64,000 bases of DNA, taken from the NCBI RefSeq assembly GCF_021653975.1, contig NZ_JAJKFK010000002.1, forward strand, positions 496,001 to 560,000, in the 5' to 3' direction. This DNA comes from Amycolatopsis sp. GM8. GTDB taxonomy: Bacteria > Actinomycetota > Actinomycetes > Mycobacteriales > Pseudonocardiaceae. Every line of letters starts with the position of its first letter. The first letter of the stretch is position 1. The position numbers and the translations under genes are program-made. Positions 32,858-41,451 of this stretch are shown here, in pieces. The notes beneath the pieces are model-generated. The model saw only the letters and a program-made list of their open reading frames with translations. It did no database searches and had not been told where the DNA came from.

Positions 32858-34071
32858 TGTTCCGTCCTCCGTTCAACTGCGTGCAAGACGAGGTCGGCCA
32901 CCTCGCGGACAGCGCCGGCGCCACCGGGCCGGGTCAGCACCAGCCGCGCCGCCCGCAGCACCTCCGGCCGCGCGTCGTGCACCGCGATCGGCCAGCCGAC
33001 CAGCGCCATCGCGTCCAGGTCGCGCAGGTCGTTGCCGACGAACGCGACCCTGGCCGGGTCCAGCCGCTGCTCGGTGAGCCAGGTCTTGAGCACGGCAGCC
33101 TTGTCCCCGACCCCGTGCAGCACTTCCACGCCGAGCTTCGCGGCCCGCGCGGCGACCACCGGGTTCTTCTCGACGGACAGGATCATCAGCGGGATCCCGG
33201 CGGCCAGCAGCCGCGCGACACCCGCCCCGTCCGACCGGCTGACCAGCACGCCCTCGGTACCGTCCTGCAGGACCAGCGCGCGGTCGTCGGTGTGCACGCC
33301 GTCGAAGTCGGTGACCACCGCGTCCACGTCCAGATCCACCGACAGCGGTTCGATGGTGGCCGCGAGCGCGCGGGCGATCGCGAGGTCCTCCGCGGTGTCG
33401 ATCTCGATCGCGTGCTTCGCGGGTGTCTCGACGAGCCCGATCCGGCCGAAGAACCGGTGCCGCGCCGAGCGGAACCCGGGCACGCGCATGCCATACACCG
33501 CACCGGTTTCGCGGAACTCCGGCGTGCGCTCCTGGCGCCGCGGCCGCACCGCGGCGTCGTGGTTGACCGCGACCGCCGCGCCGTCCGGGTCTCGCTGCCA
33601 CAGGAACTCGTGCACCCGCACGGCCGTGAAAGCACAGTCCCAGCCGTCGTCGAGGATCTGCGACACGACGTTGTCGATCGTCTCGGTCGCGATGAACGGC
33701 GACGTGCACTGGACCAGTAGCACCACTTCGGGCGAATACCCGTGCTCCTGCTCGAACACGTCGAGCGAATGCAGCAGGACCGCTTCCGAGGACACCGAAT
33801 CCCCGGACAGCTCGTCCGGACGCGGCGACACCACAGCGCCCGCGGCCTCCGCGACGGCGCCGATCTCGGCGCTGTCGGTGCTGACCACGACCTCGTCGAC
33901 CCGGGTGGACGAGCGCAGCGCGCGCACCGCCCGCGCGATCAGCGGGTCCTCGCCGACCTTCGCGAGGTTCTTGCCGGGTACGCCCTTCGAGCCGCCCCTG
34001 GCGGGCACAACCGCCAGGACCCGGGTCCCCTCACGTTCAACCACACGGGTGAGGGTACGGAACGCGCTCAC
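32854..34071 (-). CDS. CMP-nonulosonate cytidylyltransferase fused to a KdsC-type HAD phosphatase
   Basis: A 405-residue protein. The N-terminal half is a NeuA-type nucleotidyltransferase with VVPARGGSKGVPGKN at 21-35, SSEAVLLHSLD and VLLVQCTSPFI. From about residue 260 a HAD domain follows with nucleophile motif DFDGVHTDD, conserved SVEKN and VGNDLRDLDAM. The fusion could dephosphorylate a 9-phosphate nonulosonate and activate it with CTP in one polypeptide. GTG 34071 overlaps the upstream GlfT2-like stop by four bases, fixing the start; a longer frame to 34173 would intrude deep into that gene. Confidence 0.87.
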   Translation of the reverse strand: MSAFRTLTRVVEREGTRVLAVVPARGGSKGVPGKNLAKVGEDPLIARAVRALRSSTRVDEVVVSTDSAEIGAVAEAAGAVVSPRPDELSGDSVSSEAVLLHSLDVFEQEHGYSPEVVLLVQCTSPFIATETIDNVVSQILDDGWDCAFTAVRVHEFLWQRDPDGAAVAVNHDAAVRPRRQERTPEFRETGAVYGMRVPGFRSARHRFFGRIGLVETPAKHAIEIDTAEDLAIARALAATIEPLSVDLDVDAVVTDFDGVHTDDRALVLQDGTEGVLVSRSDGAGVARLLAAGIPLMILSVEKNPVVAARAAKLGVEVLHGVGDKAAVLKTWLTEQRLDPARVAFVGNDLRDLDAMALVGWPIAVHDARPEVLRAARLVLTRPGGAGAVREVADLVLHAVERRTEQ

Positions 34072-35945
34072 TTCGCCCCGAACAGGCGCTCCCAGTTCTC
34101 CTTGCTGGTCAGCTGTGGCTTCGCCTGCTGGTAACGGCGGACCGTCTGATCGCCCTCCTGGCGCAACCGCCACAGCACCGCCAGGCCCTGCTTACCGAGC
34201 TTCGTCATCAGCCGCTTGTCCAGCCGGCGCACCCGGACCCCGGTCTGCGACGCGTCGGTGACGACCGCGGTACGGAACAGCGAGACGTGCCACCAGTGCT
34301 CGTCACCCGCGCGGATGGCCGCGCCACCGCCCGGCTTGTCCAGGTACTGCGTGAGCAGGCGCTTGAGCAGCACGAGCGTCGGCTTCGACGGCTCCCAGCT
34401 CGGCCGCACCATCGGCGCGTGCTCGGCCCGCACCCCGGTGCGCGCCGCCGGCACGATGTGGGTCTCCGGGAACTCGGCGCGCAGCATGCGGATCGAGGGC
34501 ACCACGTTCGCGCCACCGTCGGACAGCGACTCCGGGCCCGCCAGGAAGTCCTCGATCGCCTTGATCATGGTCGCCGCGAGGCCGTACTGCATCGACGCCA
34601 GCGTCTCCATGAACTCGGTGAGCAGGAACTGGAACATGTCCTTGGACCGCAGCTGGTTGTGCAGCGACGCGGTGATCAGGCCGTTGCGGTAGTGGAAGTA
34701 GCGGGCCCAGTCGTCCCAGCCCTTCCAGTACAGGTCCTGGTGCCACACGCCGGCGCCCGGCAGGGTCACCGTGAAGAACCCGGCGGCACGCGCCCGCAGC
34801 CCGTACTCGACGTCGTCCCACTGGAAGAAGATCGGCAGCGGGTAGCCGACGGACCGCACGACCTCGGCCGGGATCAGGCAGCACCACCACGCGTTGTGCG
34901 TCGCCTCGACGCGGCGTTCCTGGTTGTGGTCCAGCATGCTGCGCTGCGACAGCGACTCGTTGCGGTCGATCCCGGCGCGCAGCTTCGGCAGGTCCGCGAT
35001 GTCCGCGTCGACGAACAGCCGGTCGGGGTGCAGCTCGCAGAGGTTCTGCCCGCCGATCACGGCCGGTTCGCAGGCGCTGTTGGCGAGCGCGCTGATCCGC
35101 ATGATGGTGTCGGACTCGAGCTTGATGTCGTCGTCCATCAGCAGGACGTGCGCGTCCTCGCCGCCCGGGCCTTCGAGCGTATCGTGCATGCCGCGGGTGA
35201 AGCCGCCGGCGCCGCCGAGGTTGGCCTGGCGGACGTAGCGGAGCTTGTCCCCGAGCAGCTCCTTGACGTGCGCGAAGCGGTCCCGCGAGTCGACGGTGTC
35301 GGTGCCCTGGTCGGTGACGTGCACGGTGGTGACGTACTCGCGGACGATCGGGTCCTCGGCGAGCTCGATCAGCGTCTCGATGCAGTAGTCGGCGCGGTTG
35401 AACGTGCAGATGACGATCGAGATGGGGCGCGGCGCCTTCGCGCTCGCCACCGTCCAGCGCACGTTCTCCACGACCAGCTGTTCGGCGCCGGTCTCGATGT
35501 CCAGCCACAGCGCGCCGCCGTCGACGAACCGGTCGATCGGCGCGGTCAGCCGGACGGTCTCCCCGTCGGCGCCCGCGACGACCTTGGTCGCCACCGTCCT
35601 GGGCTCGCCGTGGCTGTCCGACGCGGTGATCACCAGCTTGCCGGATCCGGTGACCACGGCCTCGACGTCACAGCTGGTGACCTCGGTATAGCGCTGCCAG
35701 TAGCTCGCGGGGAAACGACCGAAATAGGTGTTCGTCGTGACCTGTGCGTGCGGTTCGACCGTCACCCGTTCGCGTTCTGCGACCGCCGCGCCCAGCTTCG
35801 TGGCTGCATACATCGCGTCCGGCGCCGGAAATGACCGTGCGGCGAAGAATGTCCGCTGCGCGAGCAGACGTCCTGGCTCACCATCGCGTCTTTCCGGCCG
35901 GTTCTCCGGCTCGGCAACCACGTTCTGGGTCATGCCGATCGACAC
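34068..35945 (-). CDS. GlfT2-like galactofuranosyltransferase, paralogue A (nonulosonate operon)
   Basis: A 625-residue protein. The N-terminal beta-domain contains NTYFGRFPASYWQRY, then a GT2 core ISIVICTFNRADYCIETLIE, the metal site LLMDDDIKLES, QWDDVEYGLRARAAGFFTVT, the WHQDLYWKGWDDWARY base/acceptor motif, and the C-terminal PQLTSKENWERLF helix. All landmarks of M. tuberculosis GlfT2 (WDD, the H of WHxxx, DDD) are present. GlfT2 alternates beta-1,5 and beta-1,6 galactofuranose in galactan. It is the first gene of an operon leading into nonulosonate synthesis, so it may build a decorated or separate galactan. GTG 35945, or ATG 35933. Confidence 0.85.
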   Translation of the reverse strand: MSIGMTQNVVAEPENRPERRDGEPGRLLAQRTFFAARSFPAPDAMYAATKLGAAVAERERVTVEPHAQVTTNTYFGRFPASYWQRYTEVTSCDVEAVVTGSGKLVITASDSHGEPRTVATKVVAGADGETVRLTAPIDRFVDGGALWLDIETGAEQLVVENVRWTVASAKAPRPISIVICTFNRADYCIETLIELAEDPIVREYVTTVHVTDQGTDTVDSRDRFAHVKELLGDKLRYVRQANLGGAGGFTRGMHDTLEGPGGEDAHVLLMDDDIKLESDTIMRISALANSACEPAVIGGQNLCELHPDRLFVDADIADLPKLRAGIDRNESLSQRSMLDHNQERRVEATHNAWWCCLIPAEVVRSVGYPLPIFFQWDDVEYGLRARAAGFFTVTLPGAGVWHQDLYWKGWDDWARYFHYRNGLITASLHNQLRSKDMFQFLLTEFMETLASMQYGLAATMIKAIEDFLAGPESLSDGGANVVPSIRMLRAEFPETHIVPAARTGVRAEHAPMVRPSWEPSKPTLVLLKRLLTQYLDKPGGGAAIRAGDEHWWHVSLFRTAVVTDASQTGVRVRRLDKRLMTKLGKQGLAVLWRLRQEGDQTVRRYQQAKPQLTSKENWERLFGAK

Positions 35946-36126
35946 CCCACTTCAAGGATTTGGTTTTTTGAGAAACACCGGAGGCCCCAGCGCCCTTGCG
36001 GAATTAGAGCCACACGTTACCCAACAACGAGGGCGCGAAATTACCCGGCCCGAACATGGATGCGCTGGTGACACGGCTTTCCCGCCCAGGGCGGGAGCCC
36101 ACACCTCCGGTCGCTACCCTGAACAG
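35946..36126. promoter_or_regulatory. Divergent region between GlfT2-like A and wzm
   Basis: 181 bases with an AT-rich patch (35955-36005, including TTTGGTTTTTTGAG) and a perfect palindrome CCCGCCC-A-GGGCGGG (36081-36095). It must hold the promoters of both the exporter and nonulosonate operons, but no clear -35/-10 pair was seen. Confidence 0.45.
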
Positions 36127-37089
36127 GTGCATGCCACCAGCACGGTCGACAAGGCCAGTGATCACGCGACGGACAGCCCGCGGCGCGTCCCGCCCTCAGC
36201 GAACAGCCGTTCCTTCGCACGCGCGTTCGAGGACATCCGTGAGGGGTTTTCGCAGCGTGAGCTGTGGTCGCACCTCGGATGGCAGGACATCAAGCAGCGC
36301 TATCGCCGCTCGGTGATCGGCCCGTTCTGGATCACGATCAGCCAGGGTGTCATCTCGCTCGGTCTCGGCATCCTGTACTCGACGCTGTGGGGCCTGCACG
36401 TCTCGACGTTCCTGCCCTACATCGCGACCGGGTTCATCGTCTGGACCTTTGTCAGCGGCTGCCTCGCCGAAGGCATGGAAACCTTCATCTCCAACGAGGG
36501 CCTGATCAAGCAGATCCGGGCGCCGTTGACGGTGTACATGCTGCGCACGGTGTGGCGGCAGACGTTGATGTTCGCGCACAACATCATCGTCGTGGTCATC
36601 ATCGTGGCGATCTTCTTCGGCAGCCTGAACAACCACTACGACCTCAACCACGGGGTCTGCGGGCCGGAAACGATCATCTGCCACCCCGGCCTCGGCTGGT
36701 ACTCGCTGAGCGCGATCCCCGCGTTCGCGCTGCTGGCGATCAACGCGGGCTGGCTCACCCTGCTGCTGGGCATCATCTCGACGCGTTTCCGCGACATCCC
36801 GCAGCTGATCAACTCGATCATCCAGCTGCTGTTCTACATGACCCCGATCGTGTGGCCGATCGACCAGCTCTACGGCACCGGCGCCCGCGCGGAACTGGCC
36901 CGCTGGGTGGTGCCGATCGTGCACCTCAACCCCTTCTACCATTTCGTCCAGATCCTGCGCGCCCCGTTGATCGGGCAGGCCGTGAGCTTCGGCAGCTGGC
37001 TGGTCGTCATCGGCATCACGATCGTCGGCTGGGCGCTCGCGCTCGTCGCGCTGCGCAACTACCGTGCCCGCGTCTCCTACTGGGTGTGA
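36127..37089 (+). CDS. wzm: ABC-2 type glycan exporter permease (Wzm; galactan export)
   Basis: This 320-residue protein has six transmembrane helices after a cytoplasmic N-terminus (WSHLGWQDIKQRYRRSVIGP, FWITISQG), the family signature of O-antigen/galactan exporters (Rv3783-like). The C-terminal half has LLGIISTRFRDIPQLINSII and FYMTPIVWPIDQL. With the ATPase it would flip lipid-linked galactan across the membrane. GTG 36127 starts the protein; a longer frame to 35728 is not coding-like. It is nine bases upstream of wzt. Confidence 0.9.
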   Translation: MHATSTVDKASDHATDSPRRVPPSANSRSFARAFEDIREGFSQRELWSHLGWQDIKQRYRRSVIGPFWITISQGVISLGLGILYSTLWGLHVSTFLPYIATGFIVWTFVSGCLAEGMETFISNEGLIKQIRAPLTVYMLRTVWRQTLMFAHNIIVVVIIVAIFFGSLNNHYDLNHGVCGPETIICHPGLGWYSLSAIPAFALLAINAGWLTLLLGIISTRFRDIPQLINSIIQLLFYMTPIVWPIDQLYGTGARAELARWVVPIVHLNPFYHFVQILRAPLIGQAVSFGSWLVVIGITIVGWALALVALRNYRARVSYWV

Positions 37090-37098
37090 GAACTAGAC

Positions 37099-37914
37099 AT
37101 GGTCAGCATTGATGTTCAGAACGCGTACGTCGATTTCCCGATCTTCGACGCGAAGACCCGTTCACTGAAAAAGCGGGTGCTCGGCAAGGTCGGCGGCAAG
37201 ATCGGCACCGAGAGCCGGGTTCCGGTGATCGAGGCGCTGCAGGACGTGTCGCTGTCGCTGGGCGACGGTGACCGGGTCGGCCTGGTCGGGCACAACGGCG
37301 CCGGCAAGTCCACGCTGCTGCGGCTGCTGTCGGGGATCTACGAGCCCACCCGCGGCACCGCCCGGGTCGAGGGCAAGGTCGCGCCGGTGTTCGACCTCGG
37401 CATCGGGATGGACCCGGAGATCTCCGGCTACGAGAACATCATGATCCGCGGCCTGTTCCTCGGCATGACCCGCAAGCAGATGGAGAAGCGGGTCGACGAC
37501 ATCGCCGAATTCACCGAGCTGGGTGACTACCTGGCGATGCCGCTGCGGACGTACTCGACCGGTATGCGGGTGCGGCTCGCACTCGGCGTGGTCACCACGA
37601 TCGACCCGGAGATCCTGATCCTCGACGAGGGGATCGGCGCGGTCGACGCGGCCTTTTTGAACAAGGCACGTGATCGGCTCGTGGATCTGGTCAGGCGCTC
37701 CGGCCTGTTGGTCTTCGCTTCGCACGCGGACGACCTACTGTTGGAGCTCTGCACGACGGCCATCTGGATGGACGAGGGCCGGATGCGGATGGAGGGCTCC
37801 CTGCGGGACGTCCTCACCGCGTACAAGGGCCGTGATCCGTACGAGAGCATCAGCGCGGAGACGGCCGAACGGATCGGTGCCGAGCGCGTGGTGACAGTCA
37901 AAGGCGGAGAGTAA
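37099..37914 (+). CDS. wzt: ABC glycan exporter ATPase (Wzt; galactan export)
   Basis: A 271-residue ATPase with Walker A GHNGAGKS, signature YSTGMRVRLALG, Walker B ILILDEG and H-loop ASHADD. The N-terminal SLKKRVLGKVGGKIG segment before the nucleotide domain is typical of RfbE/Wzt (Rv3781-like). There is no C-terminal carbohydrate-binding domain, in line with export independent of a terminal cap. It lies between wzm and glfT1 in a tight operon. Confidence 0.92.
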   Translation: MVSIDVQNAYVDFPIFDAKTRSLKKRVLGKVGGKIGTESRVPVIEALQDVSLSLGDGDRVGLVGHNGAGKSTLLRLLSGIYEPTRGTARVEGKVAPVFDLGIGMDPEISGYENIMIRGLFLGMTRKQMEKRVDDIAEFTELGDYLAMPLRTYSTGMRVRLALGVVTTIDPEILILDEGIGAVDAAFLNKARDRLVDLVRRSGLLVFASHADDLLLELCTTAIWMDEGRMRMEGSLRDVLTAYKGRDPYESISAETAERIGAERVVTVKGGE

Positions 37915-37916
37915 GT

Positions 37917-38828
37917 ATGAGCAGTCCCGAGCAGGCGCCGCTCGACAAGGGCGCCGTGGTGGCCGTCGTGGTCACCAGGCACCGGCGTGAGCTGCTCGCG
38001 GACTCGCTGAAAGTGCTCGCCGCGCAGACCAGGGCGGTCGACCATCTCGTGGTGGTGGACAACGGGCCGGACCAGCCCGCGCGCTCGGTCGTCGAGTCGT
38101 ATCCACTGCCCTGCACCTACCTGCCCTCGCACCGGAACCTCGGCGGCGCCGGCGGTTTCGCGCTCGGCATGCTGCACGCGCTGGCGCTCGGCGCGGACTG
38201 GGTGTGGCTCGCGGACGACGACGGCAGGCCCGCGGACGAGACGGTCCTCGCGGTGCTGCTGAGCGAGGCGGAGAAACGCGGCCTGGCCGAGGTTTCACCG
38301 GTGGTGACGAACATCGACGCGCCCGCGAAGCTGGCCTTCCCGTTGCGGCGCGGGCTGACCTGGAAGCGTTCGTCGGCCGAGTTGGGCACGGATTTCCTGC
38401 CCGGGATCGCCTCGCTGTTCAACGGCGCGCTGTTCCGCGCGTCCACCCTCGACGTCGTCGGGGTGCCGGACCTGCGGCTGTTCTTCCGCGGCGACGAGGT
38501 CGAGGTGCATCGCAGGCTGGTGCGCTCGGGCCTGCCGTTCGGCACCTCGCTGAAGGCGGCGTATCTGCACCCGGACGGTTCGGACGAGTTCAAGCCGATG
38601 CTCGGCGGGCGGTTCCACGCGCAGGACCCGGAGAACGAGGTCAAGCGGTACTACACGTATCGCAACCGCGGGTTCCTGTTGTCCCAGCCGGGAATGCGCA
38701 AGATCGGCGCACTCGAGGTGATCCGGTTCGGGCTGTACTTCATGGGCGTGAAGCGGGACCCGAAGGCTTTCCTGCAGTGGCTGAAGCTGGTCCGGCAGGG
38801 CCAGCGGGAACGCTTCTTCCGCTACTGA
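37917..38828 (+). CDS. glfT1: GlfT1-type galactofuranosyltransferase
   Basis: 303 residues, GT2 family: VAVVVTRHRRELLADSLKVL, LVVVDNGPDQPAR, RNLGGAGGFALGMLHAL, the metal motif WLADDDGRP, FFRGDEVEVHRRL and a C-terminal HAQDPENEVKRYYTYRNRG. Matches the initiating galactan transferase Rv3782, which adds the first two galactofuranoses to the GlcNAc-rhamnose linker lipid. AAAGGCGGAG lies ahead of the ATG, two bases after the wzt stop. It ends overlapping the convergent espG-like gene by 7 bases. Confidence 0.9.
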   Translation: MSSPEQAPLDKGAVVAVVVTRHRRELLADSLKVLAAQTRAVDHLVVVDNGPDQPARSVVESYPLPCTYLPSHRNLGGAGGFALGMLHALALGADWVWLADDDGRPADETVLAVLLSEAEKRGLAEVSPVVTNIDAPAKLAFPLRRGLTWKRSSAELGTDFLPGIASLFNGALFRASTLDVVGVPDLRLFFRGDEVEVHRRLVRSGLPFGTSLKAAYLHPDGSDEFKPMLGGRFHAQDPENEVKRYYTYRNRGFLLSQPGMRKIGALEVIRFGLYFMGVKRDPKAFLQWLKLVRQGQRERFFRY

Positions 38829-39580
38829 TACGGCTGCAGCTGCTCGAAAATGTGGTGCGCTATGCGGGCATTGTCGGCGGGCGCGTAGGTGAGCCAGTTC
38901 TGGCCGTCCTCGGCCTGGCGTGAAGTCACGAAGTACCGGCCCTCTTCGGTGTCGAACCAGGCCGTCGGGGTCAGCCGCTGACCCTGGACCACCGCGCTGA
39001 ACTGGCCGATGCGGAGTTTCGGCTTCTGGAAGATGCGTTCGACCACGCGCAACTGCGCTGGGGCGGTCGAGCGAGGTTTGGCCACGTTGGCGAACGGGTC
39101 GTAGCTGTTGTCGTCGAGACGATGCTTCGCGCGCTTCACCGGTTTCACGACGGTGACCGACTGGCCGGCAGCCGCCGCCGTGAGCGGGAGCAGGTCGACG
39201 ACCCCGGGCACGATCGCGGCCGGCCGGACGTCGGTGAAGATCATCGAATTCTCGTCCTGCTTGGCGACCAGGGCGTACTGCCCGTTGGACGCGGCGCGGG
39301 CGAACAGCTGCTTGCCGTCCTCGAGCTGGGCGACGGCGGTGATCGCGATGGGGGCGCCGGTGAAGGTGTGCAGGGCCAGCTCCAGGTCCGGGTCGAACCG
39401 GCCGCGGCCGGCGAGGCCCTGGTTCTCCAGCTCGCGGAACACCGCGCCGCGAACCTGGCCCCGCTGCTCGACGGTGGTGCCGATGTAGGGCACCTCGAAC
39501 GGCGCCGGTGCCCGGCCGAGCCGCATGTGCTCCAGCAGGACGTCCAGCGCCGTCAGCGACAGCGAGAACTGGTGTGGCAT
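38822..39580 (-). CDS. EspG-family type VII secretion-associated protein
   Basis: A 252-residue protein opening MPHQFSLSLTALDVLLEHMR, with VPYIGTTVEQRGQV, the YALVAKQDENSMIFTDVRPA beta region and C-terminal DNARIAHHIFEQLQPY, the layout of EspG (PF14011). In mycobacteria EspG chaperones PE-PPE dimers to ESX systems. Here a PPE-like and a PE-like gene lie a few kilobases upstream on the same strand. Start ATG 39580 has GGGGGAAG upstream; the longer in-frame reading contains the divergent 80-residue gene. No ESX core (EccC) is in the window. Confidence 0.82.
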   Translation of the reverse strand: MPHQFSLSLTALDVLLEHMRLGRAPAPFEVPYIGTTVEQRGQVRGAVFRELENQGLAGRGRFDPDLELALHTFTGAPIAITAVAQLEDGKQLFARAASNGQYALVAKQDENSMIFTDVRPAAIVPGVVDLLPLTAAAAGQSVTVVKPVKRAKHRLDDNSYDPFANVAKPRSTAPAQLRVVERIFQKPKLRIGQFSAVVQGQRLTPTAWFDTEEGRYFVTSRQAEDGQNWLTYAPADNARIAHHIFEQLQPYQ

Positions 39581-39695
39581 GACACTTCCCCCTCGGAAAT
39601 CGTCCATCGAGCACGTTAGCCGATAACGGGGACACTCGTTGCGCCCTTGGCGAACCAGCTTGCCGCGCAAGATCGGGAACTGCTGTGGTGGACCC

Positions 39696-39938
39696 ATGGC
39701 CGATACGAAACCCGCGCTCGTCCTGCACCTCGCGTCCGGCGGCGAACCTTTGCTGTTCGCGCTGCCGGAAGAAGGCCTGGCAGAACTGGCGTCAAGACTG
39801 CCGCTGTGGCTCGAACACGGTTCCACGGAATCCGTGCAGACCAAAGAGGAATTCCGGATTTCCGTCAATTTCGCGCAGGTCGCCGTCGCCTATATCGACG
39901 ACCTGCAGCGAAAAGGAAAGGTGTTCGGGCTGCGCTGA
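39696..39938 (+). CDS. Conserved-looking 80-residue protein
   Basis: Reads MADTKPALVLHLASGGEPLL near the N-terminus and ends AYIDDLQRKGKVFGLR. Compact and acidic with no membrane segment. It diverges from the EspG-like gene and faces the PPE-like gene with only 5 bases between stops. Codon use is typical and the start is plausible, but no family was recognised; it may be a small accessory of the type VII module. Confidence 0.6.
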   Translation: MADTKPALVLHLASGGEPLLFALPEEGLAELASRLPLWLEHGSTESVQTKEEFRISVNFAQVAVAYIDDLQRKGKVFGLR

Positions 39939-39943
39939 GCCCG

Positions 39944-41449
39944 TTACTCGCCGATGACCGGCGGGGCGGTGCGCTCGCTGGTGCCGAAGACCTCGTCCGG
40001 GTCGGGCTCGACGAGCCAGGTCGGACGCTGGTGCTCCTCGTCCTCGCTGCCCTGCCCCTTGCCGCCGTGGCCCATCCCGCCGCCGGCCATGCCGGGACGT
40101 CCGGACGCCCCGCCGCGGCCGGCACCCGCGGCGGTCTCGGCCGCGCCCGCGCCACCGGCACGAGCGCCGCTCTGCCCGCCGGCACCGCCGCTGCCACTGC
40201 TCGCGGCCGAACCGCCGGAGCCGCCGGGCCCGAACCCGCTGCCACCGCCGGCGCCACCACGGCCCAGCTTGCTGGAGTACTCGTCGCCGTCCATACCGCC
40301 GAAGCCGCCGCCCATACCACCCATCGGCAGGCCGCCCATGGCGCCGAGCCCGGTGTTGCCGAGGTCTGAGCCGCTGCTGGAGCCGACGTTGCTGGTCGGT
40401 GGCCGGAAGCCCTGCGCGGTGGTCCGGCCGGGCGTGGTGGAGCTGCCGCCGGTCTTGGTGCCGCCGGCGAGCGGGGCCGGCGGTGTGAAGCCGGCCAGGT
40501 TGCCGGTGAGCGAGCCGCTGCCACCGCCGCCGGGCGCCCCCACCGGCGCGGAGCTCGCTCCGGTGCCGCCGACGCCGAGGCTGCCGCCGGCCGGGCCGGT
40601 GAACGACGAGGACGTGGTGCCCATCAGGCCGCCGCTGATGTGGCCGACCGACCCCGTGCCGGGCCCGTCGAACGTGGGCGGCGGGTTGAAGGCGGGCGCC
40701 TTGGACGCGGCGCTGTACAGGTTGTTGTCGTAGGCCGACATGACCTGGACCGCCTGGTCGTGGGCGTCCTGGCTGTCCTTCTGCTTCTGGATGGACTTGT
40801 CGATGTTGTCGACGATGTCGAACGGGTTCGAGGTCGCCCAGCTCTTCATCTCGTCGGACCAGCTGAACGGGATGGGCTCGGGCATGTTGTTCTTGGCCGT
40901 CTCGGCGGCCGAGGACTGGTTGTACACCTGGTCCGCCGCGAGCTGCGCCGCCTGGCCGCTCTGGTCGCTCCACGTGCCCAGCCCGGAGACGAAGCTGAAC
41001 GCCGACTCGGCCGCGTCACCCTTCCAGGTGGCGCCGGACTTGTTCGCCGCCTGCCCCAGCTGCTGGCCGAAGGTGGCCATCGCGTTGGCGAGCTGGGTCC
41101 AGGAGGTCGAGACGCCGGTGACCTGGCCGGGGTTGACGGTCTGCACCATGTTGTAGAGCTGCTGGTGGTCGATGCCCTGGTACACCGTGCCGGGCGGCTG
41201 CAGCCCGCTGCGGTACTCGACGCCCTGGCTCAGCTGCTGGGTCTGCTGGCTGCGCTGCTGGCTGGACGCCTGCTCGGCGCGCGCCTGGGCCACCATGTTG
41301 GTGATCGCGTCGAAGAAGCCCTTGCTGTTGGGGTCATACCCCTGGGCGATGAGCTGCTGGCGAGCCGCCTCCTCGGGGGAGACGTACTGGCCGCTCTGGT
41401 TGTACTGGTCCAGCCCCTGATTCCCCGGCTGCTGCTGCGGATTGGTCAT
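39944..41449 (-). CDS. PPE-like type VII substrate with Gly/Ser-rich C-terminus
   Basis: 501 residues. The N-terminal 200 are Gln-rich and helical, with LYNMVQTVNPGQVTGVSTSW and SGATWKGDAAESAFSFVSGL, the WxG-bearing helical hairpin of PPE/WXG100 proteins. Then a long low-complexity Gly/Ser/Pro region (MGGLPMGGMGGGFGGMDG) leads to an acidic C-terminus RPTWLVEPDPDEVFG. ATG 41449 follows GGAGGCG; the next gene upstream ends two bases earlier. It is probably secreted by an ESX system with the PE-like protein and EspG, and sits at the cell surface. Confidence 0.8.
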   Translation of the reverse strand: MTNPQQQPGNQGLDQYNQSGQYVSPEEAARQQLIAQGYDPNSKGFFDAITNMVAQARAEQASSQQRSQQTQQLSQGVEYRSGLQPPGTVYQGIDHQQLYNMVQTVNPGQVTGVSTSWTQLANAMATFGQQLGQAANKSGATWKGDAAESAFSFVSGLGTWSDQSGQAAQLAADQVYNQSSAAETAKNNMPEPIPFSWSDEMKSWATSNPFDIVDNIDKSIQKQKDSQDAHDQAVQVMSAYDNNLYSAASKAPAFNPPPTFDGPGTGSVGHISGGLMGTTSSSFTGPAGGSLGVGGTGASSAPVGAPGGGGSGSLTGNLAGFTPPAPLAGGTKTGGSSTTPGRTTAQGFRPPTSNVGSSSGSDLGNTGLGAMGGLPMGGMGGGFGGMDGDEYSSKLGRGGAGGGSGFGPGGSGGSAASSGSGGAGGQSGARAGGAGAAETAAGAGRGGASGRPGMAGGGMGHGGKGQGSEDEEHQRPTWLVEPDPDEVFGTSERTAPPVIGE

Positions 41450-41451
41450 GG

